Below are positions 46,566-56,000 of a stretch of DNA of 64,000 bases, in pieces (position 1 is the stretch's first letter; every line of letters begins with the position of its first letter). Under the pieces are notes generated by a model that saw nothing but the letters and a program-made list of their open reading frames with translations, searched no databases and was not told where the DNA came from. The DNA is from Succinimonas amylolytica DSM 2873 (lineage in GTDB: Bacteria; Pseudomonadota; Gammaproteobacteria; Enterobacterales; Succinivibrionaceae): contig NZ_KB899636.1 in NCBI RefSeq assembly GCF_000378405.1, positions 568,303-632,302 of the forward strand. Reading direction: 5' to 3'. A program made the position numbers and the translations under genes.

Positions 46566-49500
46566 ATGAAACTTATTAGAAACAGGCGAATGCTGCTGGC
46601 CGCTGCAGTATCCGCCATAATGTTTTCCGGTTCAGCCTATGCTGCGAACTATGAAGAGGAAATGATTATCGTTCATCCATTTCAGTGGAGCTATGATAGT
46701 ATCGCCAAGGAATGTACCGAATTTCTCGGACCTGCCGGATATGACGGTGTGCAGATTTCCCAGCCTGCCGAGCATATAAATCGTTCTGATGTCTGGTGGG
46801 CAGTATATCAGCCGATTAGCTTTACCAGTTTTACTACCATGACAGGTAATGAACAGCAGCTGAAGAATATGATTAAAGCCTGTAATAAAGCTGGTGTTAA
46901 GGTGTTTGCCGATGCTGTTTTCAATCAGAGAGGTTCAGATTCCGGCACCGGAATCGGGGGAACCGGGTATGGTTACAAGAACTATAATGACGGCTTTGAC
47001 GGCAGTGATTTCCATGGAGACTGCTCAATTACTGGTTATACTAATGCCGATATTGTAAGAAACTGCGCTCTTTCCGGTATGCCTGACACAGCTACCGATA
47101 ATCCTAGCACTCAGTACAAGATAGCCCAGTACCTGGCTCGTCTGATGGATATGGGCGTCTACGGCTTCCGTATCGATGCTGCCAAGCACATGGGGTACAA
47201 TGATATTAATGCCATTCTTGGAAAGACCAAGGAAATTACTGGAAGACGACCTCCTGCATATTTGGAAGTAATCGGCGCCCCTAATGAAGCTGCAGATATA
47301 CAGCCAGACAAGTATACCTTCATTGAAAATGCGGTGGTAACTGATTTTGGCTATGTATGGGATGTTAAGCAGAGCTTTGGCAGCGGAAATTACGGTAAGG
47401 CTCTTGAGCTGAGCACCTGGCTTGGTGACAATGCCGAAGTTTTTGTTAATAATCATGACGACGAGTGGGGGCGTGCTTCGGCAGGCTCTTCCTCTATGAA
47501 GACTCAGAACAATCCTGATTACGATCTGGCCCAGTCCTGGCTGGTGGTATGGCCGGTGGGCAAAGTTCGTCAGGTTTATTCCGGCTTTAAGTTTGATGTA
47601 AAGGATAGTGACGGCAGTCGCGTTAGCGATCAGACGCATGATCAGGGTGGCCCTATCAGTTCTCCGCGCTGCGAGGGCGGCTGGCTGTGTCAGCACAGAA
47701 ATCCTATTGTACTCCAGGCAGCCCGTTTTGCCAGAGCTACCAGAGGCCAGAAGGTAACCAGTAAGGGCTTTGATAACGGAGCTCTCTGGATTAACCGCGG
47801 GAGCAAGGGGTTCTATGTAATGAACACCACCGACAGCGAATTTGAGAGAGAATTCAATGTTGAAGTTCCGGATGGCACCTATAAGAACATTCTGAGCAGC
47901 AACGATTCCAGCAAATGGTCAGATATCACCGTAAGCGGTGGCAAGGCAAAGATTAAGGTAGGTGGCAAGAGTGCCGCCGCCATCTGTGTAGGTGAATTTT
48001 GCGGCAAGGCTATAGATCCTTGTGTTTCGGATCCTAATAGTGCAGGCTGTCTGTGTAAGGATGATTCTGACAAATTTACCTGTTCTGCCTACTGCAATAC
48101 CCACGGTTTCGATTCTGTGGAGTGCTCCTGCAAGGGACAGTCTCTGGTTAACGGAGTCTGCACCTCCTACTGCTCCGAGAATCTTGAAGCTGATGGCTGT
48201 CACTGTCTTATGAATCCGGATGCTGATGACTGCCAGAGCAGTTATGAGGCCACCCACGGCAAGCTTTGCTACGCCGGTTCCTCCAACGGCTGGACTCATG
48301 ACCCTATGACCTTTAACAAGCGTACCGGCATGTGGACCATTGATCTGGTGCTGACCGGTGAGGGCGAAAAGTCCGGATCTAAACAGCGTTTCAAGATTAC
48401 TGATGGCTGTGACTGGATAAAAGGTAAGATTTACGGTGTGGGGTCAGGCAATAAGCTGGCTCTTAATGAGGCAGACAATTCTGACGTGGATATCAGCTCT
48501 TACGTCGGCGAGTATACTCTCAGCATTCGCGATTCCGATATGAGCTATACTCTTACCGAAAAGCAGGCTGCTCCCGATGTTACCGCCGCCTTTACTGCTT
48601 CCGTGAAGAATCTGACTGTAACTATTGCCAACAGCTCCTCAGGTTCCAATCTGTCTTATAAATGGGATTTCGGTGATGGCAAGACCTCCACCGATAAGGC
48701 TCCTTCTCATACCTATGAAAAGTCCGGCACCTATACCATCAAGCTTACTGTGAAGAGCGGTTCTGCCTCAGCAACTCAGAGCAAGAAGGTAACTGTTTCC
48801 TCCGGCAGCACCGTAGGTACCATAACCAAGGTAGCAATCAGATCCTCCGAAGATGGTTTTGGCACCACCATGATGCAGAAGGGATCCGGAAATGTATGGA
48901 CTATTGAAAACTATCAGTTCAGTACTGACGGCAAGTTCAAGATTGAAGCTCTTAACGGATCTCAGTGCATTATTCTCGGTGGTAAGAATGGCGAGTCGCT
49001 CACTGCCGCTGGCGGATTTGTCCCGGTTTCCAAGGGTGTTTATGATATTACCTTTAATTCCGACACCATGATGCTTACGGTTAAGGAGCATGCGGTAACT
49101 CCGGATCCTGAGCCGGATCCTGAACCGTCAGACAATACCAAGAAAAACTGTGATGCTGATTCCTCTACCACCAACTGTGAGAAGGGGGCCTATACCCATC
49201 AGACTCTCGGTGCTACCTACTACAAGGATCGTACGGTATTCCGGCTTTGGTCTCCTGATTCCAGTAATGTGTCAGTTGACGTAAAAGGCAAGACCTACAG
49301 CATGACTAAGGCCAGCCTTGATGGTTATTCCGATGTTTACGAGGTTACAGTGCAGGGTGATCTCGACGGAGTTCCCTATCAGTTTAAGGTCAACGGCAAT
49401 GCAGTGCGTGACCCGTACGGCAAGATGGTGGTTCCCGCCAGTTACAACGTGAATGGCAAGTCTGTTACTGCCACTGATAACAGAAATGTGGTTATGAATA

Positions 49501-51071
49501 TGCGTGCCACCGATCTTGCTAACGGCTGGGCCAAGCGTCCTGTTCTCACCAACCGTGAGGATGCCATCATTTACGAGGCTCATGTCAGGGACTTCACCGT
49601 TGATCCTTCATCCGGTGTTGACGCCGATAAGAGAGGCCGTTATCTTGGTATGGTACAGACCGGAACCACCAATAACGGGATGAAGACCGGTATTGATCAC
49701 CTTAAGGAACTTGGGGTAACTCACGTACAACTTCTGCCGGTATACGATTACGGTACCTGCTCTGATGTGGATTCCCAGGATGACTCCTGCTACAACTGGG
49801 GTTATGATCCGGTGAACTTCAATGTTCCTGAAGACCGTTATACTTCTGTTCATAAGTCAGAGAACTACAAGCAGAAGGTTAAGGAATTCAAGACCATGGT
49901 TGATGAGTTCCATAAGAACGGTATCCGTGTAATTATGGATGTGGTCTACAATCACACCTATAATCACGAAATGTTCCAGAACATCACCGGAAAATACTAC
50001 ACCTCAGTAGATCTTTCCGGCTGTGGCAACTCCGTTGATGCCAAGAATGATATGGTAAGCCGTTTCATCAGAGATTCACTGGAGTATTGGGCTACCGAGT
50101 ACAACATTGACGGCTTCCGTTTTGACCTGGTGGGAATATTTGACGTAGAGGACTTCCGTTCCTGGGGCAAGTATCTGAACGAAACCTATCCGGACAGAAA
50201 CTTCCTCATGTATGGTGAACCCTGGAATGGCTATGCTACTGATCCCAGTGAGGGCACTCGTGTCAGAATGGGATCTATTAAGAAGGCTGCCGATGCTCAT
50301 GTTGGCGTGTTTAACGGAAAATACCGTGAGTGTGTCAAGGGTGCGAGTGACGAGGCTGCCGGCGGCTTTATGTTTAACAAACAGTACCATGATCTAGGAG
50401 CCGGTGCCAGTACCAATTTTGACTGTGTAACTGCAGGCATGAAGGGTGCTATCGGTGATAATGACAATCCTTGGACTCCGTTCTTTGCTGCGGATCCGGA
50501 GCAGTCCATTAACTACCTCACCGCTCATGACAACCTTAACCTGACGGATAAGATTAAGAAGTATGGTGCTACCGGTGACTATGCCTCCAGACTTCAGGCC
50601 TACGGTAATGGTCTCATGCTGGTGAGTCAGGGTATTCCGTTCATTCACTCCGGTGAAGAATTCTCCAGAACCAAGAACATGAATGGAAACTCCTATAATA
50701 CTCCGGGCGATGTGAATAACGTCAAGTGGGGTCTCAAGAAGACTAATGCTGCCGTGTTCAATTACTATCGCGATATGATTGCCATGAGAAAGGCTCACCC
50801 GGCCTTCAGAATGACCACTAAGAGTCAGATCGAAGAAAATGTTACCGCCACCTGGCTGGCTGACAATGCCTTCCAGTATGACATTAATGGTTCTGCAGTA
50901 GGTGACTCCTGGAAGAAGATCCGGGTAGTTGTCAATAGCGGCAATCCCGTTGATGTTTCCGGAGTTGACGGCTGGAAGAAGAAGGTTGATGGTGTAACGG
51001 TTAATGCCGATGGAACGTCCGGTTCCAATAAAGCTGACGGTACTGCTGTAACTATCTGGTATCAGAACTAA
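46566..51071 (+). CDS. Secreted bifunctional amylase-pullulanase
   Basis: 1501 aa with a Sec signal peptide cut after SAYA (about residue 27); no lipobox. Module 1 (about 30-470) is a GH13 alpha-amylase of the animal/Streptomyces type (GH13_32-like, CTEFLGPAGYDGVQISQP) with D204 (GFRIDAAK), E234 (YLEVIG) and D298 (NNHDDEW). A Cys-rich stretch (about 474-568, 15 Cys) follows. Next come a starch-binding-like domain, one PKD domain (670-745, WDFGDG) and another beta domain. Module 2 (about 875-1501) is a GH13 pullulanase with CBM48-like front, YNWGYDP, and D1187 (FRFDLVG), E1218 (MYGEPW), D1322 (TAHDNL). The ATG follows ACGGAG. It likely cuts both alpha-1,4 and alpha-1,6 bonds. Confidence 0.92.
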   Translation: MKLIRNRRMLLAAAVSAIMFSGSAYAANYEEEMIIVHPFQWSYDSIAKECTEFLGPAGYDGVQISQPAEHINRSDVWWAVYQPISFTSFTTMTGNEQQLKNMIKACNKAGVKVFADAVFNQRGSDSGTGIGGTGYGYKNYNDGFDGSDFHGDCSITGYTNADIVRNCALSGMPDTATDNPSTQYKIAQYLARLMDMGVYGFRIDAAKHMGYNDINAILGKTKEITGRRPPAYLEVIGAPNEAADIQPDKYTFIENAVVTDFGYVWDVKQSFGSGNYGKALELSTWLGDNAEVFVNNHDDEWGRASAGSSSMKTQNNPDYDLAQSWLVVWPVGKVRQVYSGFKFDVKDSDGSRVSDQTHDQGGPISSPRCEGGWLCQHRNPIVLQAARFARATRGQKVTSKGFDNGALWINRGSKGFYVMNTTDSEFEREFNVEVPDGTYKNILSSNDSSKWSDITVSGGKAKIKVGGKSAAAICVGEFCGKAIDPCVSDPNSAGCLCKDDSDKFTCSAYCNTHGFDSVECSCKGQSLVNGVCTSYCSENLEADGCHCLMNPDADDCQSSYEATHGKLCYAGSSNGWTHDPMTFNKRTGMWTIDLVLTGEGEKSGSKQRFKITDGCDWIKGKIYGVGSGNKLALNEADNSDVDISSYVGEYTLSIRDSDMSYTLTEKQAAPDVTAAFTASVKNLTVTIANSSSGSNLSYKWDFGDGKTSTDKAPSHTYEKSGTYTIKLTVKSGSASATQSKKVTVSSGSTVGTITKVAIRSSEDGFGTTMMQKGSGNVWTIENYQFSTDGKFKIEALNGSQCIILGGKNGESLTAAGGFVPVSKGVYDITFNSDTMMLTVKEHAVTPDPEPDPEPSDNTKKNCDADSSTTNCEKGAYTHQTLGATYYKDRTVFRLWSPDSSNVSVDVKGKTYSMTKASLDGYSDVYEVTVQGDLDGVPYQFKVNGNAVRDPYGKMVVPASYNVNGKSVTATDNRNVVMNMRATDLANGWAKRPVLTNREDAIIYEAHVRDFTVDPSSGVDADKRGRYLGMVQTGTTNNGMKTGIDHLKELGVTHVQLLPVYDYGTCSDVDSQDDSCYNWGYDPVNFNVPEDRYTSVHKSENYKQKVKEFKTMVDEFHKNGIRVIMDVVYNHTYNHEMFQNITGKYYTSVDLSGCGNSVDAKNDMVSRFIRDSLEYWATEYNIDGFRFDLVGIFDVEDFRSWGKYLNETYPDRNFLMYGEPWNGYATDPSEGTRVRMGSIKKAADAHVGVFNGKYRECVKGASDEAAGGFMFNKQYHDLGAGASTNFDCVTAGMKGAIGDNDNPWTPFFAADPEQSINYLTAHDNLNLTDKIKKYGATGDYASRLQAYGNGLMLVSQGIPFIHSGEEFSRTKNMNGNSYNTPGDVNNVKWGLKKTNAAVFNYYRDMIAMRKAHPAFRMTTKSQIEENVTATWLADNAFQYDINGSAVGDSWKKIRVVVNSGNPVDVSGVDGWKKKVDGVTVNADGTSGSNKADGTAVTIWYQN

Positions 51072-51083
51072 GAGTCTCGCCGG

Positions 51084-51103
51084 GCTCCGGAGAGATCCGG
51101 AGC
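51084..51103 (+). repeat. Perfect stem-loop between amylase-pullulanase and PKD lipoprotein
   Basis: GCTCCGGA-gaga-TCCGGAGC, an 8-base perfect stem, 13 bases after the stop and 30 before the next start, without a T tract. It is probably an mRNA stability or processing element inside a two-gene operon, as I see no promoter or terminator in the 61-base gap. Confidence 0.6.
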
Positions 51104-51132
51104 TCCTACACGAATAATGAGGTTTAATAAAA

Positions 51133-52821
51133 ATGTTAAAATTTAATAAACTTACGGTAGCGATGCTTTCCGCTATTGCCCTGACAGCCTGCGGAGGCGG
51201 CGGCGGTTCCGATTCTAACGAAGATAATCCTAATCCGAATCCGGATTCTGCTGTTCAGAGCTATGTTTTTCCGGTACAGGTAAATACTCAGACCAATTCG
51301 GTTCGTGGTGGTAATTCCGGTGCTGCTGGTCTGGTGCAGAGTCTTGATGAGGTCGAGTCTCAGGGCAGTGATGACAGTCTGGTGGTATGTATTGATACCA
51401 ACGATGATGACAGCTGTCTTGGTGAATCTGTAACGGCTCCAGTTAATCAGTCTGGTATTGCAGAGCTTAAATGGACCAGTAGAGATCTGGTTTCCTTTAC
51501 TGGTATGAAAATCATCTCCGTGCAGAGCAACGGATCCGTCATGCAGTTCAAGCTGGCGGATTTCCCGGAGCCTACTCTTGTCAACAATGTATACTCCTTC
51601 AAGAAGCTGTTTTTGAATCCGCTTTCCAGTACGCAGTCCCGTATTGGCAGTGTCAAGGCCTTCAAGGACCTTATTGGAGACACTTCAACCGCTGTTCAGG
51701 ATTTTGCTACGGCGGATCCGGCTAACTTTGATGACAGCTACAAGGCCTTACTGGATATCCTTTATCAGGAAGGCATGACCTACAATAAGGTTATCAAAGC
51801 TAACGGTATTGAGCATACAATTTCCGGAAATTACGAGAAGATTACAGCGTATCTTCGTAATAATACCAATGAAGGTGCCAGGCTTACTCTGGTAACCGAG
51901 GTTATGAAGGCCATCGCCAAAGGTGAGGCGGATCCGTTCGCCAATCTTGGAAATGGCGTGGTTTCACCTGATAACCATATTCCGACGGCTGATTTCAGCT
52001 ACTCAGCAGACGGGCTTACTGTTACTTTTACCAGCACCTCCACAGATCCTGATGAGGATATTCTGGAATATACCTGGAATTTTGGTGACGGTTCAGCAGT
52101 GGTTAGCGATGAGCATCCGGTTCATACCTATGCCAAGCCTGGCAGTTATGATGTAAGTCTGATGGTCTCAGACGGGGCTCTCTCGAATTATATCAGTCAG
52201 ACTGTCAAGGTAACTGCTGGCGGTGATAACCCTGTTGCTGAAAATACCCCTCCGGTAGCCAGCTTCAGTTATAAGACCAACCAGCTGAAGGTTACCTTCA
52301 CCAATTCTTCTTCTGATGCTGACGGTGATCTGCTGACTTCGGTGTGGAACTTCGGAGATGGCAATAAGGTGCTTGCTAAGAATGATTCAAGTTTTACCTA
52401 TACCTTTGCCAAGGCTGGTACCTACAAGGTAACGCTGACAGTTGATGATGGAGTGGATTCGCATACTGTAAGTCAGGAAGTAACTGTCAAATCATCTGGT
52501 GGTAATACTCCGGTGGATCCGGATGATCCGACGAATCACGCTCCGGCAGCAGCTTTTGATGCGGCAAGTAACGGTCTAACGGTTTCTCTTACCAATGCAT
52601 CCACTGATGAGGATAATGACAATCTTACCTACATGTGGGATTTCGGTGACGGTGCTACTTCAACTGACGCAAGCCCGACCCATACCTACAAAAAGGCAGG
52701 TACCTACAAGATTGTTCTTACGGTGAGTGACGGAAAGGCAAGCAGGGATACTTCCAGAACTGTTGAGGTTAAGGTTCCTGATCCTGATGATCCTGAGGCT
52801 CTGAAGTGTACTCTTGACTAG
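51133..52821 (+). CDS. PKD-domain lipoprotein without a catalytic domain
   Basis: 562 aa. Lipobox LTAC (Cys20) followed by five Gly. The N-terminal domain (about 45-260) contains VVCIDTNDDDSC, a Cys/Asp loop also seen in the two large lipoprotein amylases downstream. Three PKD domains follow (about 280-360, 372-455, 468-550), each with the W-(D/N)-FGDG signature and a TYxxAGTY-type strand. It ends 15 residues after the last PKD, with a terminator directly behind. No glycosidase motif is present. Candidate roles: non-catalytic starch-surface adhesin or scaffold, or a remnant of an amylase that lost its enzyme part. Confidence 0.85.
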   Translation: MLKFNKLTVAMLSAIALTACGGGGGSDSNEDNPNPNPDSAVQSYVFPVQVNTQTNSVRGGNSGAAGLVQSLDEVESQGSDDSLVVCIDTNDDDSCLGESVTAPVNQSGIAELKWTSRDLVSFTGMKIISVQSNGSVMQFKLADFPEPTLVNNVYSFKKLFLNPLSSTQSRIGSVKAFKDLIGDTSTAVQDFATADPANFDDSYKALLDILYQEGMTYNKVIKANGIEHTISGNYEKITAYLRNNTNEGARLTLVTEVMKAIAKGEADPFANLGNGVVSPDNHIPTADFSYSADGLTVTFTSTSTDPDEDILEYTWNFGDGSAVVSDEHPVHTYAKPGSYDVSLMVSDGALSNYISQTVKVTAGGDNPVAENTPPVASFSYKTNQLKVTFTNSSSDADGDLLTSVWNFGDGNKVLAKNDSSFTYTFAKAGTYKVTLTVDDGVDSHTVSQEVTVKSSGGNTPVDPDDPTNHAPAAAFDAASNGLTVSLTNASTDEDNDNLTYMWDFGDGATSTDASPTHTYKKAGTYKIVLTVSDGKASRDTSRTVEVKVPDPDDPEALKCTLD

Positions 52822-52845
52822 TAAAGTCTGAGTTTTAAAGTTATG

Positions 52846-52871
52846 AAGGCCACCTTTTGGGTGGCCTTTTT
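52846..52871 (+). terminator. Intrinsic terminator after the PKD lipoprotein
   Basis: AAGGCCACC / GGTGGCCTT stem of nine pairs, TTTTG loop, then TTTTT. Confidence 0.92.
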
Positions 52872-53009
52872 CATATAAATGCTTTGTTAACAAGTTGTTA
52901 TTTAAATGTTAAATAGCGTGATAAATATCGCTTTTTTTTGGTTTATAGTTGGTTAAAATTTTGCCAATGAAATTGTTTTCAAAAATTTTCTCTTCTTTAG
53001 GGCATTGTT

Positions 53010-56000
53010 ATGCAGCACAAATATTCAAGGATTTCGATGGCCATGCTTCTGGCCATGGGGCTTTCAGCATGCGGTGGCAACGGTAATTCCGGGAGTTCGC
53101 AGTCCGATTCCGGCAGCAGTGCGTTCAGCGCATCTTCAGCTAACGGGGCATTATCGGTAGTGGCTTCTGTTCAGGGAGCAAATGCAGATTTTGTATCCGA
53201 TGCACTGGTGTGCATTGATTCCAACGCTAACGGTGTTTGTGATGCTGATGATGCTGGTGGTGTCTATACGGACAACAGCGGCAAGGCCACGCTCGGGAAT
53301 CTTTCTGAAAACGATCTTTCTACAGAGAATAATCTTATTGCAGTGCTTCGTGACGGCAGTGTTTACAAGTCCAAGGTAGATTCATCTCGCTTGGACTTTA
53401 ATTCCAGAAGCGGCATTGCCGGTCAGATTGCGGTTACTCCGCTTTCGACCATTGCTGCTTCCTATGCGGAAGAGAAGGGGCTTTCCATTCAGAATGCCAA
53501 GAATGAACTGGCTGAGACCCTGGGTACTGAACCGGTGGTTTTTGATGATACCCTCGAAAAGGGTGCCGCTCCTCAGGTTTTTGTGCAGGGCCTTTCCGAA
53601 AAGAAAGTAATTCTCAATGCCAATGTGATTCTTGATAATGACGGGGTTATCAGCAGAATTGACACTGCTCTTATTGACAGCAGCCCGGAGTCTATTGTTG
53701 ATTTTTATCTTGCCAACGGGAACTTCAACGTTCTTTCAAAAATTACCAAATTTGCCAATAATCTCCCTGAGGTTGCCTTTACCTCTGCAGTAACAGACTG
53801 CCGGACTATTTCCTTTAACGCCGTGGCAACCGATGCTGACAATGATACTCTGGTGTATCGCTGGAATTTCGGGGACGGCAGCGCCATTTCCAAGCAGCAG
53901 AATCCTACGCATACCTACGCTCTTAAGAAAACCTTTGATGTAATGCTGAGTGTTTCCGATACCTTCGGGGAGACGAATGTAACACATAAGGTGAAAATTG
54001 ATAATTCCCGCTGCGGCAGCAATGCAGCATCTCTGTTTTCATTCCAGAACAGACCTTCCGACCCTTATGTTGTTGAGTTCTCCGATATGTCCACAGGTGA
54101 TATTGTGGAGTATTTCTGGGATTTCGGTGATGAGCAGTCTTCAAGTCTTTCTAATCCGGTGCATAAGTATGATAAGGCTGGTACCTACAATGTATCCTTA
54201 ACAGTTAAGTTTACTGATGGCCGCATTATCAATTCCGATTTGATTCCGGTTACCGTAGGCGAGGCTGTTAATTCTCTCCCGGTGCCGATGTTTGATGTCA
54301 GAACCGACGGTCTCAGAGCGGAGATTGTTAACAAGTCATACGATAAGGATGGTGACTCCCTCTCTTACAGGTGGATTTTCAGCGATGGTACCGAATCCAC
54401 GGAGGTTAACCCTTCTCATTATTTTGCTTCTGCCGGAACAAAGTCTGTTACCCTGATGGTATCGGATGGTAAGATTACTACCTCTCTGACCAACGTGTTT
54501 GACCTGGCTGCCACGAATGATCTTGCAGCCAGCATCGTGATGGCCTCCAGTTCCAATCAGAATGTAACTCTGAATGCCGTAACCAGAAATGCTTCTGGCA
54601 ACGCTGTTTATTCGTGGACCATGGGAGATGGCACTACTCTAACCGGGAAGTCGGTAACTCATACTTATGCCAGAACAGGTGTGTATGATGTGGTTCTTAC
54701 CGTTCAGGACGGTGACAAGACCGTAAAGACCAGCAAGGTCGTTAGAGTCTCCAGCGATTCCGCAAATCATGCACCAGTTATTGATTCTATTGTGGCGGCA
54801 GTAGCACCGGGAGACACGGAAAAGGTTCTGAGTTTTGCAGCTTCGGTAACTGATCCTGACAATGATGAATTGGTGTATACGTGGGATTTCGGTGATGGTG
54901 AAAAGTCTGAACTTGTGCGTCCGGTTCATACTTATGCCGCTCCGGGGACCTACAGCGTAAAGCTTACAGTTTCAGACGGCAAGGAAAGCACATCCTTTGG
55001 CAAGACTATAACTATAGATCAGGTAGATAATCATGCTCCGGTAGCTGATTTCCAGGTAAGCAGCAAGGATCTTGTGATTACCTGCAAGGATGCTTCCTAT
55101 GATGAGGACAGCGATAATCTCTCATATAGATGGGATTTCGGAGATGGTACTTCCTCTTCTGACAGAAGTCCTTCTCACACCTATGCGAAGAATGGGACTT
55201 ATACCGTTACCATGACTGTATCCGATGGCAAGCTTTCTTCTGCGGTTACCATGGAGGTAACTGTTCAGTCAAATACTGTGGTAACAGGTAATCATGCTCC
55301 TGTGGCAGATTTCCACTATAAGTTTACTGGTCTTTCAGGTGTTCTTACTGCCGCGGCTTCCGATGCTGACAAGGATGAGCTCTCCTATGTGTGGAGTTTC
55401 GGAGACGGTCTTACCAGTACGGAAAAGAATCCTAAGGTAACCTATAAGACCGGTGGCGAGAAGACCATTACTCTTACAGTGTCTGACGGCAAGACTTCTT
55501 CAGAACCCAAAGCTTACAAGGTTACTCTTGCAGCTGATACTGTGAAGATTCCTCAGAAGTCCGGTATCTACTACAAGGGAGATGCGGATGGTATTTACAT
55601 CTGGGCTGGCACCAATGTACAGCTTACCGGGAGCTGGCCGGGAGCAGCAATGACAAAGGCATCGGAAAGCTCCGACTGGTCATTCTATGATACCTCGTCA
55701 GTAAACTACGATAGTATCAACATGATCTTCCTGAAGTCCGGCAATAAGCTTACCGGTGATATCACCAACGCCCCGGTTACCGGATGCTACGACAATGGTC
55801 AGTGGACTCCGTTGGATTCCTGTCAGCTGGCAGGTTCTCAGGCTCAGGTGGTTGAAGGCGGTGCTTCGCTGTCTTCCGAGAGTAATAATAACAGCAACAA
55901 CAATAGCGGAGGAGAGAGCGGTCAGCCTGGTATAGTTATTGGCGATATTGCCTGGAATTCCATGGATTATGCCAAAACCATTGCCTCTTCAGATGTCAGA

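Noticed and set aside
51133..52821. Reading the PKD lipoprotein as a frameshifted amylase fragment
   Set aside because: A terminator lies 25 bases past the stop and the next 190 bases contain no GH13 sequence in any frame; the frame is intact throughout.
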